DNA of 64,000 nt from Datisca glomerata. Lineage: Eukaryota; Streptophyta; Magnoliopsida; Cucurbitales; Datiscaceae. Each line of letters opens with the position of its first letter. Positions within the stretch are counted from its first letter, which is position 1. Under the pieces are notes generated by a model, which saw only the letters and a program-made list of their open reading frames with translations, made no database searches and was not told where the DNA came from. The stretch is from contig QANY01008739.1 in assembly GCA_003255025.1 (NCBI GenBank), positions 124,001 through 188,000 on the forward strand, read 5' to 3'. The translations under genes and the position numbers were made by a program. Of this stretch, positions 1-9,711 are shown piece after piece.

Positions 1-531
1 TGGTCATCTTGGTGACCTTGGGCCCTATAAAGTGGGCTCGTCGCCTAAGGCCCTTTGGGCTGGAGGCTTATGGGCCTTCTATTATAAGATAAGCGTTGGG
101 CATTGCCCTAAATCCTCATTTGAAGTGGGCTGTGGACCATGTATTTTTATATCCCCGCAGCTTGCCCCCACTTCCTAAGTCTAAAACGCAACGCTAGAGT
201 TGGGAAGTAAATATTAGTGGGAGCGATGATGACCTATGTCTCATTTTCTAAGTTGACTGTTGCTATTGATTATAAGTTTTATTAGTAGAGCATACTTAAG
301 GCTTGATGTGCGCCTGTCTTTGTATCTGGGCATCTTGCGCTAGTCTAAGTCAAAAGAAGCTTGAACGTGTTGATTAGTGATACACCAGACTTGACGGATC
401 GTCTAATGCACTCTACTTCGTAGGACCGACCAAGCACTCATTGGGCTCAGTGTTGGAGGATCTGGCTGAGCGTTCATGGCTCTGTTCCATGTCTATTTGG
501 TTGACCGTTGAGCGTTCATCCTTATGAAACG
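1..531. other. Non-coding, GC-richer DNA, probably gypsy LTR or 3' untranslated region
   Basis: No open reading frame of note. The base composition is richer in G and C than most of the window, and the sequence runs directly into the arrays and protease remnant of a Ty3/gypsy element further right. I infer that it is the terminal part (LTR or untranslated region) of that element, lying on the - strand, but only one copy is in the window, so the LTR cannot be proven. Confidence 0.35.
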
Positions 532-1090
532 GGGTCGCGCGCTCATGCTTGACTTGGTGTGTCATGGTCGAGCATCTGAGCGCTCGGCTTAGGCGACATG
601 GCCGAGCGTCTGAGTGCTCAGCTTAGGTGACTTGGCTGAGCGTCCGAGCGTTCGGCCTAGAGAGTCATGGTCGAGCGTCCTAGCGCTCGGCTTAAGTGAG
701 TTGGCCGAGCATCTGAGCGCTCGGCCTGGAGAGTCATGGCCAAGCGTCCGAATGCTTGGCTTAGGTAACTTGGATCATTAGCAATTCATGCAAGGATTGG
801 TCATTGGAGATCTCTAGAAAGCCCGTTTTATGAAATTTCTGAGAGATAAAAAAAGCGTGAATGCTTTATTTATCACCAAGTAGAGATGAATACTATATGG
901 TAGCGACAGGAAATTCTTTGGCACTGAATCGAGGTATTCAGGAGGAACAGGTTGTTCCAACTCGATACCGTCAAGAATTCTTGACTATTGAATGGGACCG
1001 AGCGTTCGGCCTGGAGAGTCATGGTTGAGCGTCCGAGCGCTCGGTTTACGTGACTTGGCCAAGCGTCCAAACGCTCGGTCTAGCGTGTCG
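532..1090. repeat. ~35-bp GCTCGG-rich tandem repeat with self-complementary units
   Basis: About seven degenerate units of roughly 35 bp lie at 532-775, and two or three more at 998-1085 after a 220-bp unrelated interruption. Each unit carries a core such as GAGCGCTCGG preceded by GCCGAGCG, so a single unit can fold back on itself. The units alternate between a 'CTTAGGTGACTTG' type and a 'CTGGAGAGTCATG' type, which points to a higher-order dimer of about 70 bp. The surrounding sequence is retrotransposon-like and non-coding. Confidence 0.75.
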
Positions 1091-1379
1091 TGGGTCTCAG
1101 ATGTCTCTTCAAATTTCTCATTCAAAAATTTCCCTCCAATTTTTCAATCTCTTTTTTCAAATCTTTAGACTCTTTATTTGATGCGTGTTACTTGGTAATG
1201 TTTGAATCTCGATCTACAAAGTTTAAAGTGTTGAGATATTTTTAACTTAATGTAAAGCTTTGAGCCCATCTCCCTTCAGACTTTTGAAGTTATATACCAA
1301 TGTTATGATATCTCATAGTCTTGACCGAGTTCCCAACGCTCATCTAGTTATGACTTTAGCTTGGGCATTTTATCCGAGA

Positions 1380-1900
1380 ATTTCATGTCTTCAGGTGGTC
1401 TTGGATGAGAGTTTTATGACTCGAGTCTCACAAAATATTGATGTGGTCTTTTTCCCTATGTAGGGTCTTTTTCATTATCATTTTGAATGACAAATGTGCC
1501 TCTGTTATCCATGGCCCTGATAGAGATATTTCATCTGAGGGTTTATGACCTCGGGTGCCGCGGGGTATTTACGCGGTCCTTTTTCCCTATGTAGGGTCTT
1601 TCTCCTCATCATCTTTGGTGAGAAGGAGGCCTGACCTAGCTGTGGTGAGGGCTTCCATTCGAGATATCCATGTCCTCGAGCATCCTATGTAGGATCTTAA
1701 TCCAAATCATCTTAAGTGATAAAGAGGCCTCATCTATCCATGGTCAAAGATGAGGCCTTTCATCTGAGGGTTCATGACATCGGATGTCGCAGGATATTTG
1801 CGCGGTCCTTTTGCCCTATGCAGGGTCTTTCTCATTATCATCTTTGGTGAAAATGAGGCCACACCTAACCGTGGTGGAAGCTTCCTTTTGAGAGTTCCAT
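1380..1900. repeat. Degenerate ~120-140 bp tandem repeat
   Basis: Three to four diverged copies share the words 'GCGGTCCTTT', 'CCCTATG(T/C)AGGGTCTTTCTC' and 'ATCATCTTTGGTGA', at roughly 1,440-1,500, 1,570-1,620 and 1,800-1,850, with a partial copy near 1,690. No reading frame is kept between copies. Arrays of this kind are common in the non-coding part of Tat-type Ty3/gypsy elements, and a gypsy protease remnant lies immediately to the right. Confidence 0.6.
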
Positions 1901-2059
1901 GACCTTGAATTAACTTTGTGTTTACCTAATGGTTGTAAATCCTTAAGCTAGTAGCGTTCCAACTCTTGTTGATCGTTCCTCCTTATTGGTTATGGAGAAC
2001 GTATGTCCCTTTAGATGTTAGCGCTCAGACTTTTGCTTGAAGCTATTAATGTAACAGCT

Positions 2060-2410
2060 CCTAGCCACTACTTGGTCTCTGCATATTTCCATTATTTCTT
2101 CTAGGGTCAGGATTTTATCTTCTGATGGAAGGATGAGGGCATTGCCTTCAATGCATGCACCCACGGTCTTCCTACAATTACGTTGTAGGTTGGTTCTTCA
2201 TCAACTATAAGGAACTCCGTCATCAAATTGACGAGTATTGCTTTCATCGGCAGAAAAAGCTCCCAATTGCTCTGGTAACTGAACCGTTGAAGCCGACAAG
2301 CTCCAGGTCGCGTCTGGATCCACTAGTATCCGCTTTGGGGTTGAGAGGAAGACTACATCAATTGAGCTCCCTGGATCCACTAGTATCCGCTTGACTAAAC
2401 ATATATACAT
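2060..2410 (-). pseudogene. Ty3/gypsy aspartic protease remnant with duplicated active-site segment
   Basis: Read on the - strand, the frame at 2,201-2,410 gives RILVDPGSSIDVVFL, which has the hydrophobic-hydrophobic-D-x-G-S-S layout of a retrotransposon aspartic protease. Further on, nearer 2,160-2,200 in another frame, 'VEEPTYNVIVGRPW' and then, near 2,110-2,150, 'ALKAMPSS' resemble the conserved region that follows the gypsy protease active site. The 20-base segment encoding RILVDP occurs twice (2,314-2,335 and 2,371-2,393), so the second half of the motif is disrupted. No reverse transcriptase follows; arrays lie where it should be. This is a deleted, non-functional gypsy fragment. Confidence 0.65.
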
Positions 2411-2798
2411 ATATACTTATATAAACTACAATATATTTATAATTTAAAATATCCATAATCCATAATTTATAAAAACGGAGAATCAATAAACACATTTATG
2501 ATCAATTTATCTGCATATTATTTGTAAAATCTCTAAAATGATAATCTAAGAGTGTAGTTTTCTAGTTGATAACTTGTTATTGTAACTTTACCAGCTAATA
2601 TATATTTGAATATATGTGTGTATGTATGCATATATATTTATATATATATTCAAGTTATATATCAAAAACTGGAAGATAGATAACAAAAGAATTATCGTTT
2701 ATAAATTTAATAATATATGATAATTCTAAAATACGCTACGTCCTCATATATTAGACTCTATATTTAGTTTACGTGCAACGCACATGTGCTATTACTAG
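2395..2798 (+). mobile_element. Helitron-like 3' terminus with AT-rich body
   Basis: The sequence ends with a short stem-loop (GTGC-AAC-GCAC at 2,773-2,783) about 11 bases before CTAG followed by T (2,795-2,799). This is the arrangement of a plant Helitron 3' end: a small GC hairpin, a short spacer, CTRR, then the host T. The body is very AT-rich and without coding sequence, as in non-autonomous Helitrons. The 5' end (TC after host A) could not be fixed; it is probably close to the abrupt end of the gypsy protease remnant at 2,394. Confidence 0.45.
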
Positions 2799-2934
2799 TA
2801 TTATAAATCTTGATTATTTTATAAATTTAAATGGGGACAATAATATATAGTTTTAAAGTTTTAAAGTTTTAAAATTTGTTGAAATTAATATTTTGACTCG
2901 AAACATCCTTATAAATTTAAAGGAGTTGGAGAAT

Positions 2935-3332
2935 TGTTGACAGTAATTTGTAATTGCTTCAAAGTAATTAAGAAAAAGAATCAAAATTGGACCAGGAGTC
3001 TGCTGACCGATTATTTCAGAATGAAGAATTCTTGTTAGTGGCTAAGCGAGAAACTAGGTGGCAAGTAAATAGCTTAGTGTTTAAGAATGCGAATTTGATT
3101 GGTTAAAAAGGTTGCTTTGCAGATACTTGCTTCTAAGAAAAAACTAGCTAGCCTTCAATTTGGATAGCTTAGCCGGCAATAGTTGTCTATAAACATGTAA
3201 TGCATTTTGTACAAGTGTGCGTTAAGAAAAGTTTGTTCTATATCTGAAAAATTCTACAATATAAATTTGTTCTTTCATATCTTTTAGTCTCCTAATCTCC
3301 CAAATCATATAATACTTTCTCAAAACCCAACA
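2935..3332 (+). repeat. 5' LTR of copia-1
   Basis: It begins TGTTGACAGTAATTTGTAATTG and ends CAAAACCCAACA, giving the usual TG...CA ends. It matches 9,297-9,605 throughout, for example at 'TTGCTTCAAAGTAATTAAG', 'GAATGAAGAATTCTTGTTA' and 'TGCATTTTGTACAAGTGT'. It is about 398 bp, longer than the right copy, chiefly because of a segment around 3,050-3,130 that is absent from the right LTR. Confidence 0.88.
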
Positions 3333-3336
3333 ACTT

Positions 3337-3350
3337 TTTGTATAAAAGCT
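3337..3350 (+). other. Degenerate primer binding site of copia-1
   Basis: TTTGTATAAAAGCT, directly after the left LTR and followed by AGGTTC, resembles the TGGTATCAGAGC primer binding site (initiator methionine tRNA) of plant copia elements, with several substitutions. Its position just inside the LTR supports this; the sequence match alone would be weak. Confidence 0.55.
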
Positions 3351-3417
3351 AGGTTCTTATAAAATTCTAGGGAAGCTCTATCCAAATATGCTTACCTTTT
3401 TCACATAAACCATTACA

Positions 3418-4070
3418 ATGGCAGCTAGCACATCTGCTGCTACCTTCAGTTATGCCCAAAATCTTGTACCCATCTTCACCGGTGAGAGTTATGAATTTTG
3501 GAGCACACAAATGAAAACCTTATTCATCTCACAAGACTTGTGGGAATTAGTAGAAGGATTTGAAGAACCAAAAAGTTCAGAAGTTTTTTCAACATGGTCA
3601 GAAGCTAAGAAAAAAAAAAGTATAAGTAAAACAAGCAGAAAGATCAAGAATACCTGGAGCAAAGAAATCCAAAGAAGCATGGGGGATTTTAAAGAAACGG
3701 TTCGGAGGCTATGAAAAGGTGATTTCTATAAAGCTACAAACTCTTTGGAGAGACTTCAATAATTTGCTAATGAAAGACAGTGAAACTGTCCAAGAATTCT
3801 TCTCCATAGTTTCATAAATAGTAAATCAAATCAGAAGATATGTAGACCTCATCACAGATCGTAAAATCGTAGAGAAAACATTGAGAAGCTTGCCAGTAAA
3901 ATTTGAGCATATGGTAGCAGTTATCGAAGAAAGCAAAGATTTAACAACACTCACAATAGACGAGTTATATGGTCAGCTTAAATCTCACGGAAAAAGAATG
4001 AGTAGATTTACAAGCCAATCATTGGAGCAAAGCATTCAAGTCCAATCTCAACATAGCCGAAAATAAAAAT
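3418..4070 (+). pseudogene. copia-1 gag remnant
   Basis: The frame opening at 3,418 (MAASTSAATFSYAQ...) gives 98 residues containing 'PIFTGESYEFWSTQMKTLF' and 'DLWELVEG', the start of a plant copia gag (UBN2-type) domain. It stops at 3,714. Similarity resumes in another frame at 3,881-4,066 with 'SLPVKFEHMVAVIEESKDL' and 'TIDELYGQLKSHGKRM', the usual C-terminal half of this domain. A frameshift near the A-rich tract at 3,609-3,618 and later stop codons have destroyed the gene. Confidence 0.8.
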
Positions 4071-4194
4071 TCAACAAATAAGCTAAACAACAGCTCGTCT
4101 CAAAGAGGAGGTCCGTTTAAAAGAGAACGAGGTTATCAAGCTAGAGGTAGAGGTGGAAACAATTCACAACCAGAAACTTTTCTGGTAACTCTAA

Positions 4195-4760
4195 TCTTCA
4201 GTGTATTATTTATAAAAAAAATGGTCATGAATCCAAAGATTGTGGTTTTCGATGCACAAAATACAAAGTACCCAATCACTCTCAAAGAGATTGTTGGTAT
4301 AAGAATATTGAAGATAAAAAAGAAGCAAAAATTATTGAGTTATTTGAAGTAGATCAAATTTTCTACTCATGCATGATATTTCAGCAAGACTCAAGCCAAA
4401 CACAATATATGGATAGTGCATGCAACAGCCATATGACAGAAAATCAGCAACTACTCTTTACCAAACTTGATGAAAGCTTCTCAGCAAAAGTCAAAATTGG
4501 AGATTAAAAATTATGTGATGCAACATGCAAAGGAATTATTGCAATTAACTCAAAATGAGGTAACTCTAAACTCATCTATGATGTGTTATATGTTCCTGGT
4601 TTAACCTCAAATTTACTGAGTGTCGGTCAATTACTTAGAAAAAATTATTCAATAAAATTTGATGGTCATGAAAGAACTATAATAGATAAGTGTAGAAATC
4701 TCACGGTGGCCCAAGTGAAAATGAGTCCAAATAATTATTATCCTCTTAATCTATAATCTG
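4195..4760 (+). pseudogene. copia-1 nucleocapsid knuckle and protease remnant
   Basis: At 4,202-4,243 the frame reads C-II-Y-KKNG-H-ESKD-C. This is a CCHC zinc knuckle in which the second cysteine has become tyrosine, so it could not bind zinc normally. At 4,412-4,420 the protease signature is D-S-A instead of D-S/T-G, again a loss of a key residue. Downstream '[19 protein letters not shown]' (4,571-4,627) is the conserved copia segment after the protease. In-frame stops occur within this stretch. Confidence 0.8.
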
Positions 4761-4775
4761 ATGTGAATTTCACAA

Positions 4776-5383
4776 CAAAAAGTGAAGTCATACTTGTGGC
4801 ATCTAAGATATGGACATTTGAAATATAGGGGCTTAAAATTGTTGAATGACAAAAATATGGTCCTAGGACTTCCTTCTATAGTAGAATTAAACAAAGTTTG
4901 TGAAGGTTGTATCTATGGAAAGATGCACAGGCTACCATTTCCAAAAATTGCTTGGCAGCCAGAACACCATTGGAGCTAGTGCATGCAGATATTTTCGGCC
5001 CACCCAGAACTCAATCACTTCGCAAAAACTGGTACTTTATTTTGTTCGTTGATGGTGTGGCAGAACGAAAAAAACAGAATTATCGTAGAAATGGCTAGAA
5101 GCATGTTAAAAGACAAAGGACTTCCAAACAATTTTTGGGCAGAAGCTGTTAGCACAGCAGTATACATTTTGAATAGATCTCCAACAAAAACAGTTTTGAA
5201 CAAAACATATAAATTCTGGAATAAACAGAACCACAAGTTCAAAACTTAAAAGTATTCGGATGCATTGCCTACTCGCACATCCTTTCTTAGTATAGAGAAA
5301 AGTTTGACGGAAAAGGAGAAACGTTCATATTCATAGGCTATAGTAGCAAATCAAAAGGTTAGTAACATGGAATTGAGAACTGA
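4776..5383 (+). pseudogene. copia-1 integrase remnant with core deletion
   Basis: The GAG-pre-integrase/zinc-binding part is readable at 4,782-4,950: 'WHLRYGHL', then 'CEGCIYGK', giving the H...C-x2-C pattern. It continues as '[10 protein letters not shown]', with the first catalytic aspartate (about 4,975-5,005), and '[10 protein letters not shown]'. At about 5,055 it jumps directly to 'VAERK', the region of the third catalytic residue, so the segment containing the second aspartate is missing. '[20 protein letters not shown]' (5,126-5,185) and 'GKGETFIFIGYSSKSKG' (about 5,310-5,360) follow with frameshifts. The copia frame ends at the foreign insertion at 5,384. Confidence 0.85.
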
Positions 5384-6752
5384 GGGCTTGTTTGGTAGCC
5401 CGTACTGTATAGTACTAAAGGCAGGACAAAATTATCTTAGTACTGTTTGGTATTTGGTTAAAATATGGAGCTTGTACTAGCTAATACAGTGAGACTCTTT
5501 AGTCTCATCCACATGGAATAATTTAGTCCCCTCCTTTTAGGGGGACTACACGGGACTAAGAAAAATAAAGCTCAAGACTCACGGATACTAGGGGTGTTCA
5601 AAATTGTCCCAAACCGACCGAACCGAGCTGAAAATAACCAGTTCGGTCGGTCCTTTATACGTGTTTAATTCGATTCAGTTCGAAAAAATGAGAGAACCGA
5701 AGTCTTGGTTCGGTTCAATTCGAAAATTTGATGGTTTTCGAATCGAATTGAAACATTAATTTTATATTTTCATATTTCATATATAATTTCTTATAAAACT
5801 GAACCGAACCGAAACTTCATATATAATCGAAACAAAACTTTAATTTTATATATTTTTTCAATAATATCATTTAAGAATTATTTAAAAAATTATTTTTAAT
5901 TAAGTATACCGAACTGAACCGAAACTCACGATTCAGTTAGTTTCTTTTAACATGAACGGTTCGATTTTATCGCCGAACCGAAGTTTCAGTTCGATTTAAT
6001 TTTTCAACAAAAAACTAACCTAACCGAATCATGAACACCTCTAATCGAGACTAGCAACCACGTAAAGCTTCGTTGCTGCCGATGAAGCTTCGTTCCCACC
6101 AGTGAAGCTTCGTTCCTACAAGAACAGCCTCTCCCTCTTTTGTCTCTTTATTTTTCTCTCTATCTATATTTCTATTTCAATTTTCTCTGTCTTGCCCAAT
6201 CCTCCCAACCCAACAATGGAAATCACGGAAGTTATTTGGGTTTCTTACATTTTTCATTTGGCGATGATCTCCCCTGCAAATTGAGTTTCTTGAATTTTTA
6301 TTTGAAGAAAAATTTTGTTTGACTGTTGGTCTTCGTTTGATTGTGCTATTGTGCATCTGTTGAGTTTTTTTTTCTTTTCCTACGTGTTATTGATTGTTTT
6401 AATTGTGTTTGCATCAATCAGTTTTCAGTGTAACTTTTTTAGTATATTAATTATTGTTATAATTTAATGGATTAGTTTAAATTTACTATCATATAGCATG
6501 AATTAGATAATTTATTTTATAGTTGAAAATGTATAATAACATGTTAATGAGTTTCAAATAGGCTTTTGTTGCTTAAATCATGACAAATAATTTTACAATC
6601 TAGTACTATGATGTGTCAAACATTGTATAAGCATTACGGTTTTTAAATAATACAACACCAAACACTGGACAATATTATTTAATCCAGTACAATACAGTCT
6701 GAAAAATTTAGTACAGTATTATCAAGTATTATCCTGACTGCCAAACGAGCCC
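5384..6752. mobile_element. PIF/Harbinger-like (Tourist-type) element inside copia-1
   Basis: The ends are inverted copies: GGGCTTGTTTGGTAG at 5,384-5,398, and the complement of GGGCTCGTTTGGCAG at 6,738-6,752. Further inward pairing involves repeated 'AGTACTG' words. GGGC...GTTTGG ends and a 3-bp TTA target are typical of PIF/Harbinger elements. Here the flanks are TGA (5,381-5,383) and TTA (6,753-6,755), consistent with a mutated TTA duplication. No transposase is readable, so it is non-autonomous. At 6,060-6,120 there is a small 20-bp repeat (GAAGCTTCGTT three times). A second, older or younger element occupies 5,589-6,043. Confidence 0.65.
5589..6043. mobile_element. AACCGAACCG-rich hAT-type MITE (copy 1)
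   Basis: It begins TAGGGGTGTTCA (5,589-5,600) and ends TGAACACCTCTA (6,032-6,043), near-perfect 12-bp inverted ends. The flanking 8-mers ACGGATAC and ATCGAGAC agree at five of eight positions, compatible with an eroded 8-bp target duplication as in the hAT superfamily. The body is full of AACCGAACCG and its complement CGGTTCGGTT, so both halves can pair. It is nested inside the Harbinger-like element. No coding capacity. Confidence 0.7.
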
Positions 6753-7400
6753 TTAACTCCACGCAAGGGCAAAAAACTTATCAATACAATGCGTAATTAC
6801 ACAGAGAGAGTAAAAGAGTTTTCTCCCCATCCCTCACATGTTGCCGCCGAGTTTCAAATTGAAGGAATAAAAAATTGATTTTTTTTATTCAATCATTTTT
6901 AGAGCTCACACTCAGTTCCTAAATAAATTCTCACAAAATATATTTTTGAAATTAACGAGTGGTTATTGGTGTGAAGAAAAATTTGGGAAATTGGTTCTTG
7001 AAGATTTTGGGAAACTGTATAAGTATTACAGTTTTTAAATAATACAACACCAAACATTGGACAATATTATTTAATCCAGTACAGTACAGTCTGAAAAATT
7101 TAGTACAGTACTATCAAGTATTATCCTGACTGTCAAACGAGCCCTTAACTCCACGCAAGGGCCAAAAACTGATCAATACAGTGCTTAATTACACAGAGAG
7201 AGTAAAAGAGTTTTCTCCCTATCCCTCACATGTTGCCGCCGAATTTCAAATTGAAGGAATAAAAAATTGATTTTTTTATTCAATCATTTTGAGAGCTCAC
7301 ACTCAGTTCCTAAACAAATTCTCACAAGATATATTTTTGAAATTAACGAGTGGTTATTGGTGTGAAGAAAATTTTGGGAAATTGGTTCTTGAATATTTGG
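6625..7400. repeat. 392-bp tandem duplication spanning the Harbinger-like element's right end
   Basis: The sequence from about 6,625 to 7,016 is repeated from about 7,017 to 7,400 with few differences. The marker 'TTAACTCCACGCAAGGGC' occurs at 6,753 and 7,145, a period of 392 bp. The duplicated unit contains the last ~125 bp of the Harbinger-like element, its GAGCCC terminus and about 255 bp beyond it, so the duplication happened after that element inserted. Confidence 0.85.
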
Positions 7401-7660
7401 ATCTTGAAGTTTGAAGAACGTGAAAAACGAATACAAGATTTCCATTATTTCAGAAAATCTCCGATACATCGCGAAGGTGAAAATCGTTTCAACATTTTTC
7501 TATTCATTTCAATACCTGATATGCATGATCGTTTGTTGTTTTAGTCTTTAATTATTCAATTCGATTAGATAAGTTTTAGAAAAAAATTTTATATTCTGCC
7601 ACGAACAGTTCGTGGTTCAAACTTATTTTTTTTTAATTTTAAAGCCACTGATCCAAAACT
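7401..7660. other. Unidentified segment between the duplication and copia-1 RT
   Basis: This stretch contains 'ACGAACAGTTCGT', a short palindrome at about 7,602-7,614. It is not copia coding sequence, since the RT reading only starts near 7,720. I infer that it belongs to another non-coding insertion, perhaps a diverged LTR, of which the flanks of the Harbinger-like element (6,753-7,010) are also part. I could not recognise a family. Confidence 0.3.
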
Positions 7661-7714
7661 CTTCAATAGACAAGTCCATGCACTGGTGCAACAACGTCAG
7701 ATACTGATACACCA

Positions 7715-8575
7715 CCAAGAAGGATACACAGTTTAAGAGAAATATATGAAACTTGCGAAGTTGCATTATTTACATGCGAACCTCAGAATTATGAAGAAGT
7801 AGCAACAGAAGGAACCTGGAACAAAGCAATGGATGAAGAAATTAGAATGATTGAAAAGAATCAGACTTGGGAGCTTGTTGATTTGCCAAAAGATAAAGAT
7901 GTGATTGGACTAAAATGGGTCTACAAGACAAAGTATAAAAAAATTGCTTGATTCAAAAGCATAAATCACGATGAGTTGCAAAGGGATAATCACAACAACC
8001 AGGAGTGGACTTCAATGAAGATGTGATTATATGGAAACTGTACGAACAGTTCTTGCTTTAGCAGCACAACTGGAGATTCCTGTATACCAGCTCAATGTAA
8101 AATAAGTTTTTCTTAACGGAGAAGTAAAAGAAGCCTACGTGGAGCAACCACTTGGCAATGTTATCAAAGGAAAAGAAGATAAAGTCTATCACCCACGAAA
8201 AGTATCATATGGTTTGAAGCAAGCACCACGAGCATGGAATAGTAAAATCGATTCTTATTTTCAGCAAAATGGGGTTTCAAAGAATACAAAGTGAGCCATC
8301 ATTATACATTAAAAAGGAGGCAATTAAGATTTCCTCATTATCTGCTTATATGTTGATGATTTAATCTATGCTGGTTCAAGTCAGAAGATGGTAGAAGAAT
8401 TTAAGAAAGCAATGATGAAAAAATACGAGATGACAGATTTGGGTCTCATGAAATACTTTCTAGGAAATCAAGTTCATCAAAGCAAAGGAGAAATATTTAT
8501 TTCTTCAGAAAAATATTTGGAAGAATTACTGAAAACATTCCATGTGCAAAATTGCTAGCCAGTACCACATCAATG
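7715..8575 (+). pseudogene. copia-1 reverse transcriptase remnant
   Basis: From about 7,725 the sequence reads 'SLREIYETCEVALFTCEPQNYEE', then 'WNKAMDEEIRMIEKNQTWEL' and 'VIGLKWVYKTKYK', the opening of the copia RT (RVT_2) domain. 'GLKQAPRAWNSKID' lies near 8,212-8,255, and the catalytic motif YVDDL is intact at 8,349-8,363. 'MTDLGLMKYFLGNQV' follows. Frameshifts near 7,950, 8,105 and 8,290 and several stops make it inactive. Confidence 0.9.
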
Positions 8576-9243
8576 GCATTAAATGAAAAATTAAAAGAAG
8601 ATGATGGTGTAGAGAAAGAAGACGCAAAGACTTATCGAAGCTTGGTTGGATGCTTGATTTATCTTACAAACACCAGGCCAAATATTGTATATTTTGTACG
8701 TTTCGTTTCAAGGTTTATAAACCAACCGAGTAAAATTCATTTTACAGTAGTAAAGAGAATTTGATATTACTTGCAAGGCATAAAAAAATACGGCATCAAA
8801 TATGTTAAAGAAGAAGGTAACAATCTTCTCGGCTACCATATAATGATTGGGCAGGTTCGGTAGACGACAATAAAAGCACTTTAGGTTGCATATTTTGCAT
8901 TAGTACAAAACCAATCTCTTGGTCATCAAATAAGCAAAAGACAATAGCATTATCTTCAACAAAATTTGAGTATATAGCAGCCACAGATGCAGCATGTGAA
9001 GCAATATGGTTGAGAAGAATTTTATCAGATGTGCATAAAAAAGAAACTACTCCAACTATCATTTAGTGCGCTAATATGTCACCAATTGCAATGACTAGAA
9101 ATCCTGTGTTTCATAGCACGACAAAGCACATAGAACTTCGTCACCACTTTATCATAAGCTTGGTGCAAATTGAAGATATTCAGTTGGAGTTTGTCAGCAC
9201 AAATGAGCAAATGGCAGATGTTTTTACAAAAGCTACTAAGTAG
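8576..9243 (+). pseudogene. copia-1 RNase H domain and 3' end of pol
   Basis: 'YRSLVGCLIYLTNTRPNIVY' (about 8,633-8,690) and 'DWAGSVDDNKSTLG' (about 8,845-8,886) are followed by 'SWSSNKQKTIALSSTKFEYIA' and 'TKHIELRHHFI'. This is the usual sequence of landmarks through the copia RNase H domain. 'NEQMADVFTKA' near 9,204-9,237 is the typical C-terminus, ending some 50 bases before the right LTR. Stops at about 8,762 and 9,064 interrupt it. Confidence 0.9.
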
Positions 9244-9284
9244 AAAAATTGGAGCAGTTCAAGAATTATGCTAGAATTACAAAT

Positions 9285-9296
9285 TGAGAGGGAGAA
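9285..9296 (+). other. Polypurine tract of copia-1
   Basis: TTGAGAGGGAGAA stands immediately before the TG of the right LTR, where the plus-strand primer is expected. Confidence 0.65.
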
Positions 9297-9605
9297 TGTT
9301 GGAAGTAATTTGTAATTGCTTCAAAGTAATTAAGAAAAAGAATCAAAGTTGGACCATGAGTTCGTTGGCTAATTACTTCAGAATGAAGAATTCTTGTTAT
9401 TGGCTAAGCAAGAAAAAACAGCTAGCCTTCCTTCAATTTGGATAGCTTAGTCGGCAATTATAAATATGCAATGCATTTTGTACAAGTGTATGATTAGAAA
9501 AGTATGTTCTATATCTGAAAAACTCTGTAATATAAGTTAGTTCTTTCATATCTATTTAGTCTCATAATCTCCCAAAATCATATGATACTTCCTCAAAACC
9601 GATAA
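9297..9605 (+). repeat. 3' LTR of copia-1
   Basis: It starts TGTTGGAAGTAATTTG and aligns to 2,935-3,332. The terminal CCCAACA of the left LTR is degraded here to CCGATAA, so the right boundary is uncertain by a few bases. The copy is about 309 bp and lacks the internal segment found in the left LTR. Confidence 0.85.
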
Positions 9606-9711
9606 ATATGGGGTTTAGATATTTCAAAGTTTTCAACTAAGCTCTCCTTGCTAAACACTGTTGGAAGTTAATTCAACATCCAGATTCATTGCTTGCTAGG
9701 CTCTTAAAGGA
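9606..9711 (+). pseudogene. LINE reverse-transcriptase C-terminal scrap
   Basis: Around 100 bases read 'GFRYFKVFN', stop, 'ALLAKHCWKLIQHPDSLLARLLK'. This matches the conserved stretch shortly after the RT domain of plant L1-type LINEs (G-F-R-D...F-N-x-A-L-L-A-K-Q-x-W-R). No other LINE sequence adjoins it. It sits exactly between the right end of copia-1 and the gag remnant of copia-2, so it is a small piece left by rearrangement. Confidence 0.65.

Larger units (their letters stand above)
2935..9605 (+). mobile_element. Degenerate Ty1/copia LTR retrotransposon (copia-1), nested insertions inside
   Basis: Two LTRs (2,935-3,332 and 9,297-9,605) in direct orientation flank gag, nucleocapsid, protease, integrase, reverse transcriptase and RNase H remnants in the order typical of copia. 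A primer-binding-site-like sequence follows the left LTR and a purine-rich tract precedes the right one. Every domain carries stops or frameshifts. Part of the integrase core is missing, and a 2.3-kb block of foreign DNA (5,384 to about 7,660) separates integrase from reverse transcriptase. The LTRs differ by many substitutions and by deletions (398 versus about 309 bp), so the insertion is old. No target-site duplication is evident. Confidence 0.92.

Noticed and set aside
2314..2393. GGATCCACTAGT twice, with GAGCTC, like a cloning-vector polylinker
   Set aside because: The bases are in frame with a gypsy protease (R-I-L-V-D on the - strand) and flanked by plant retrotransposon sequence; the remaining polylinker sites are absent.
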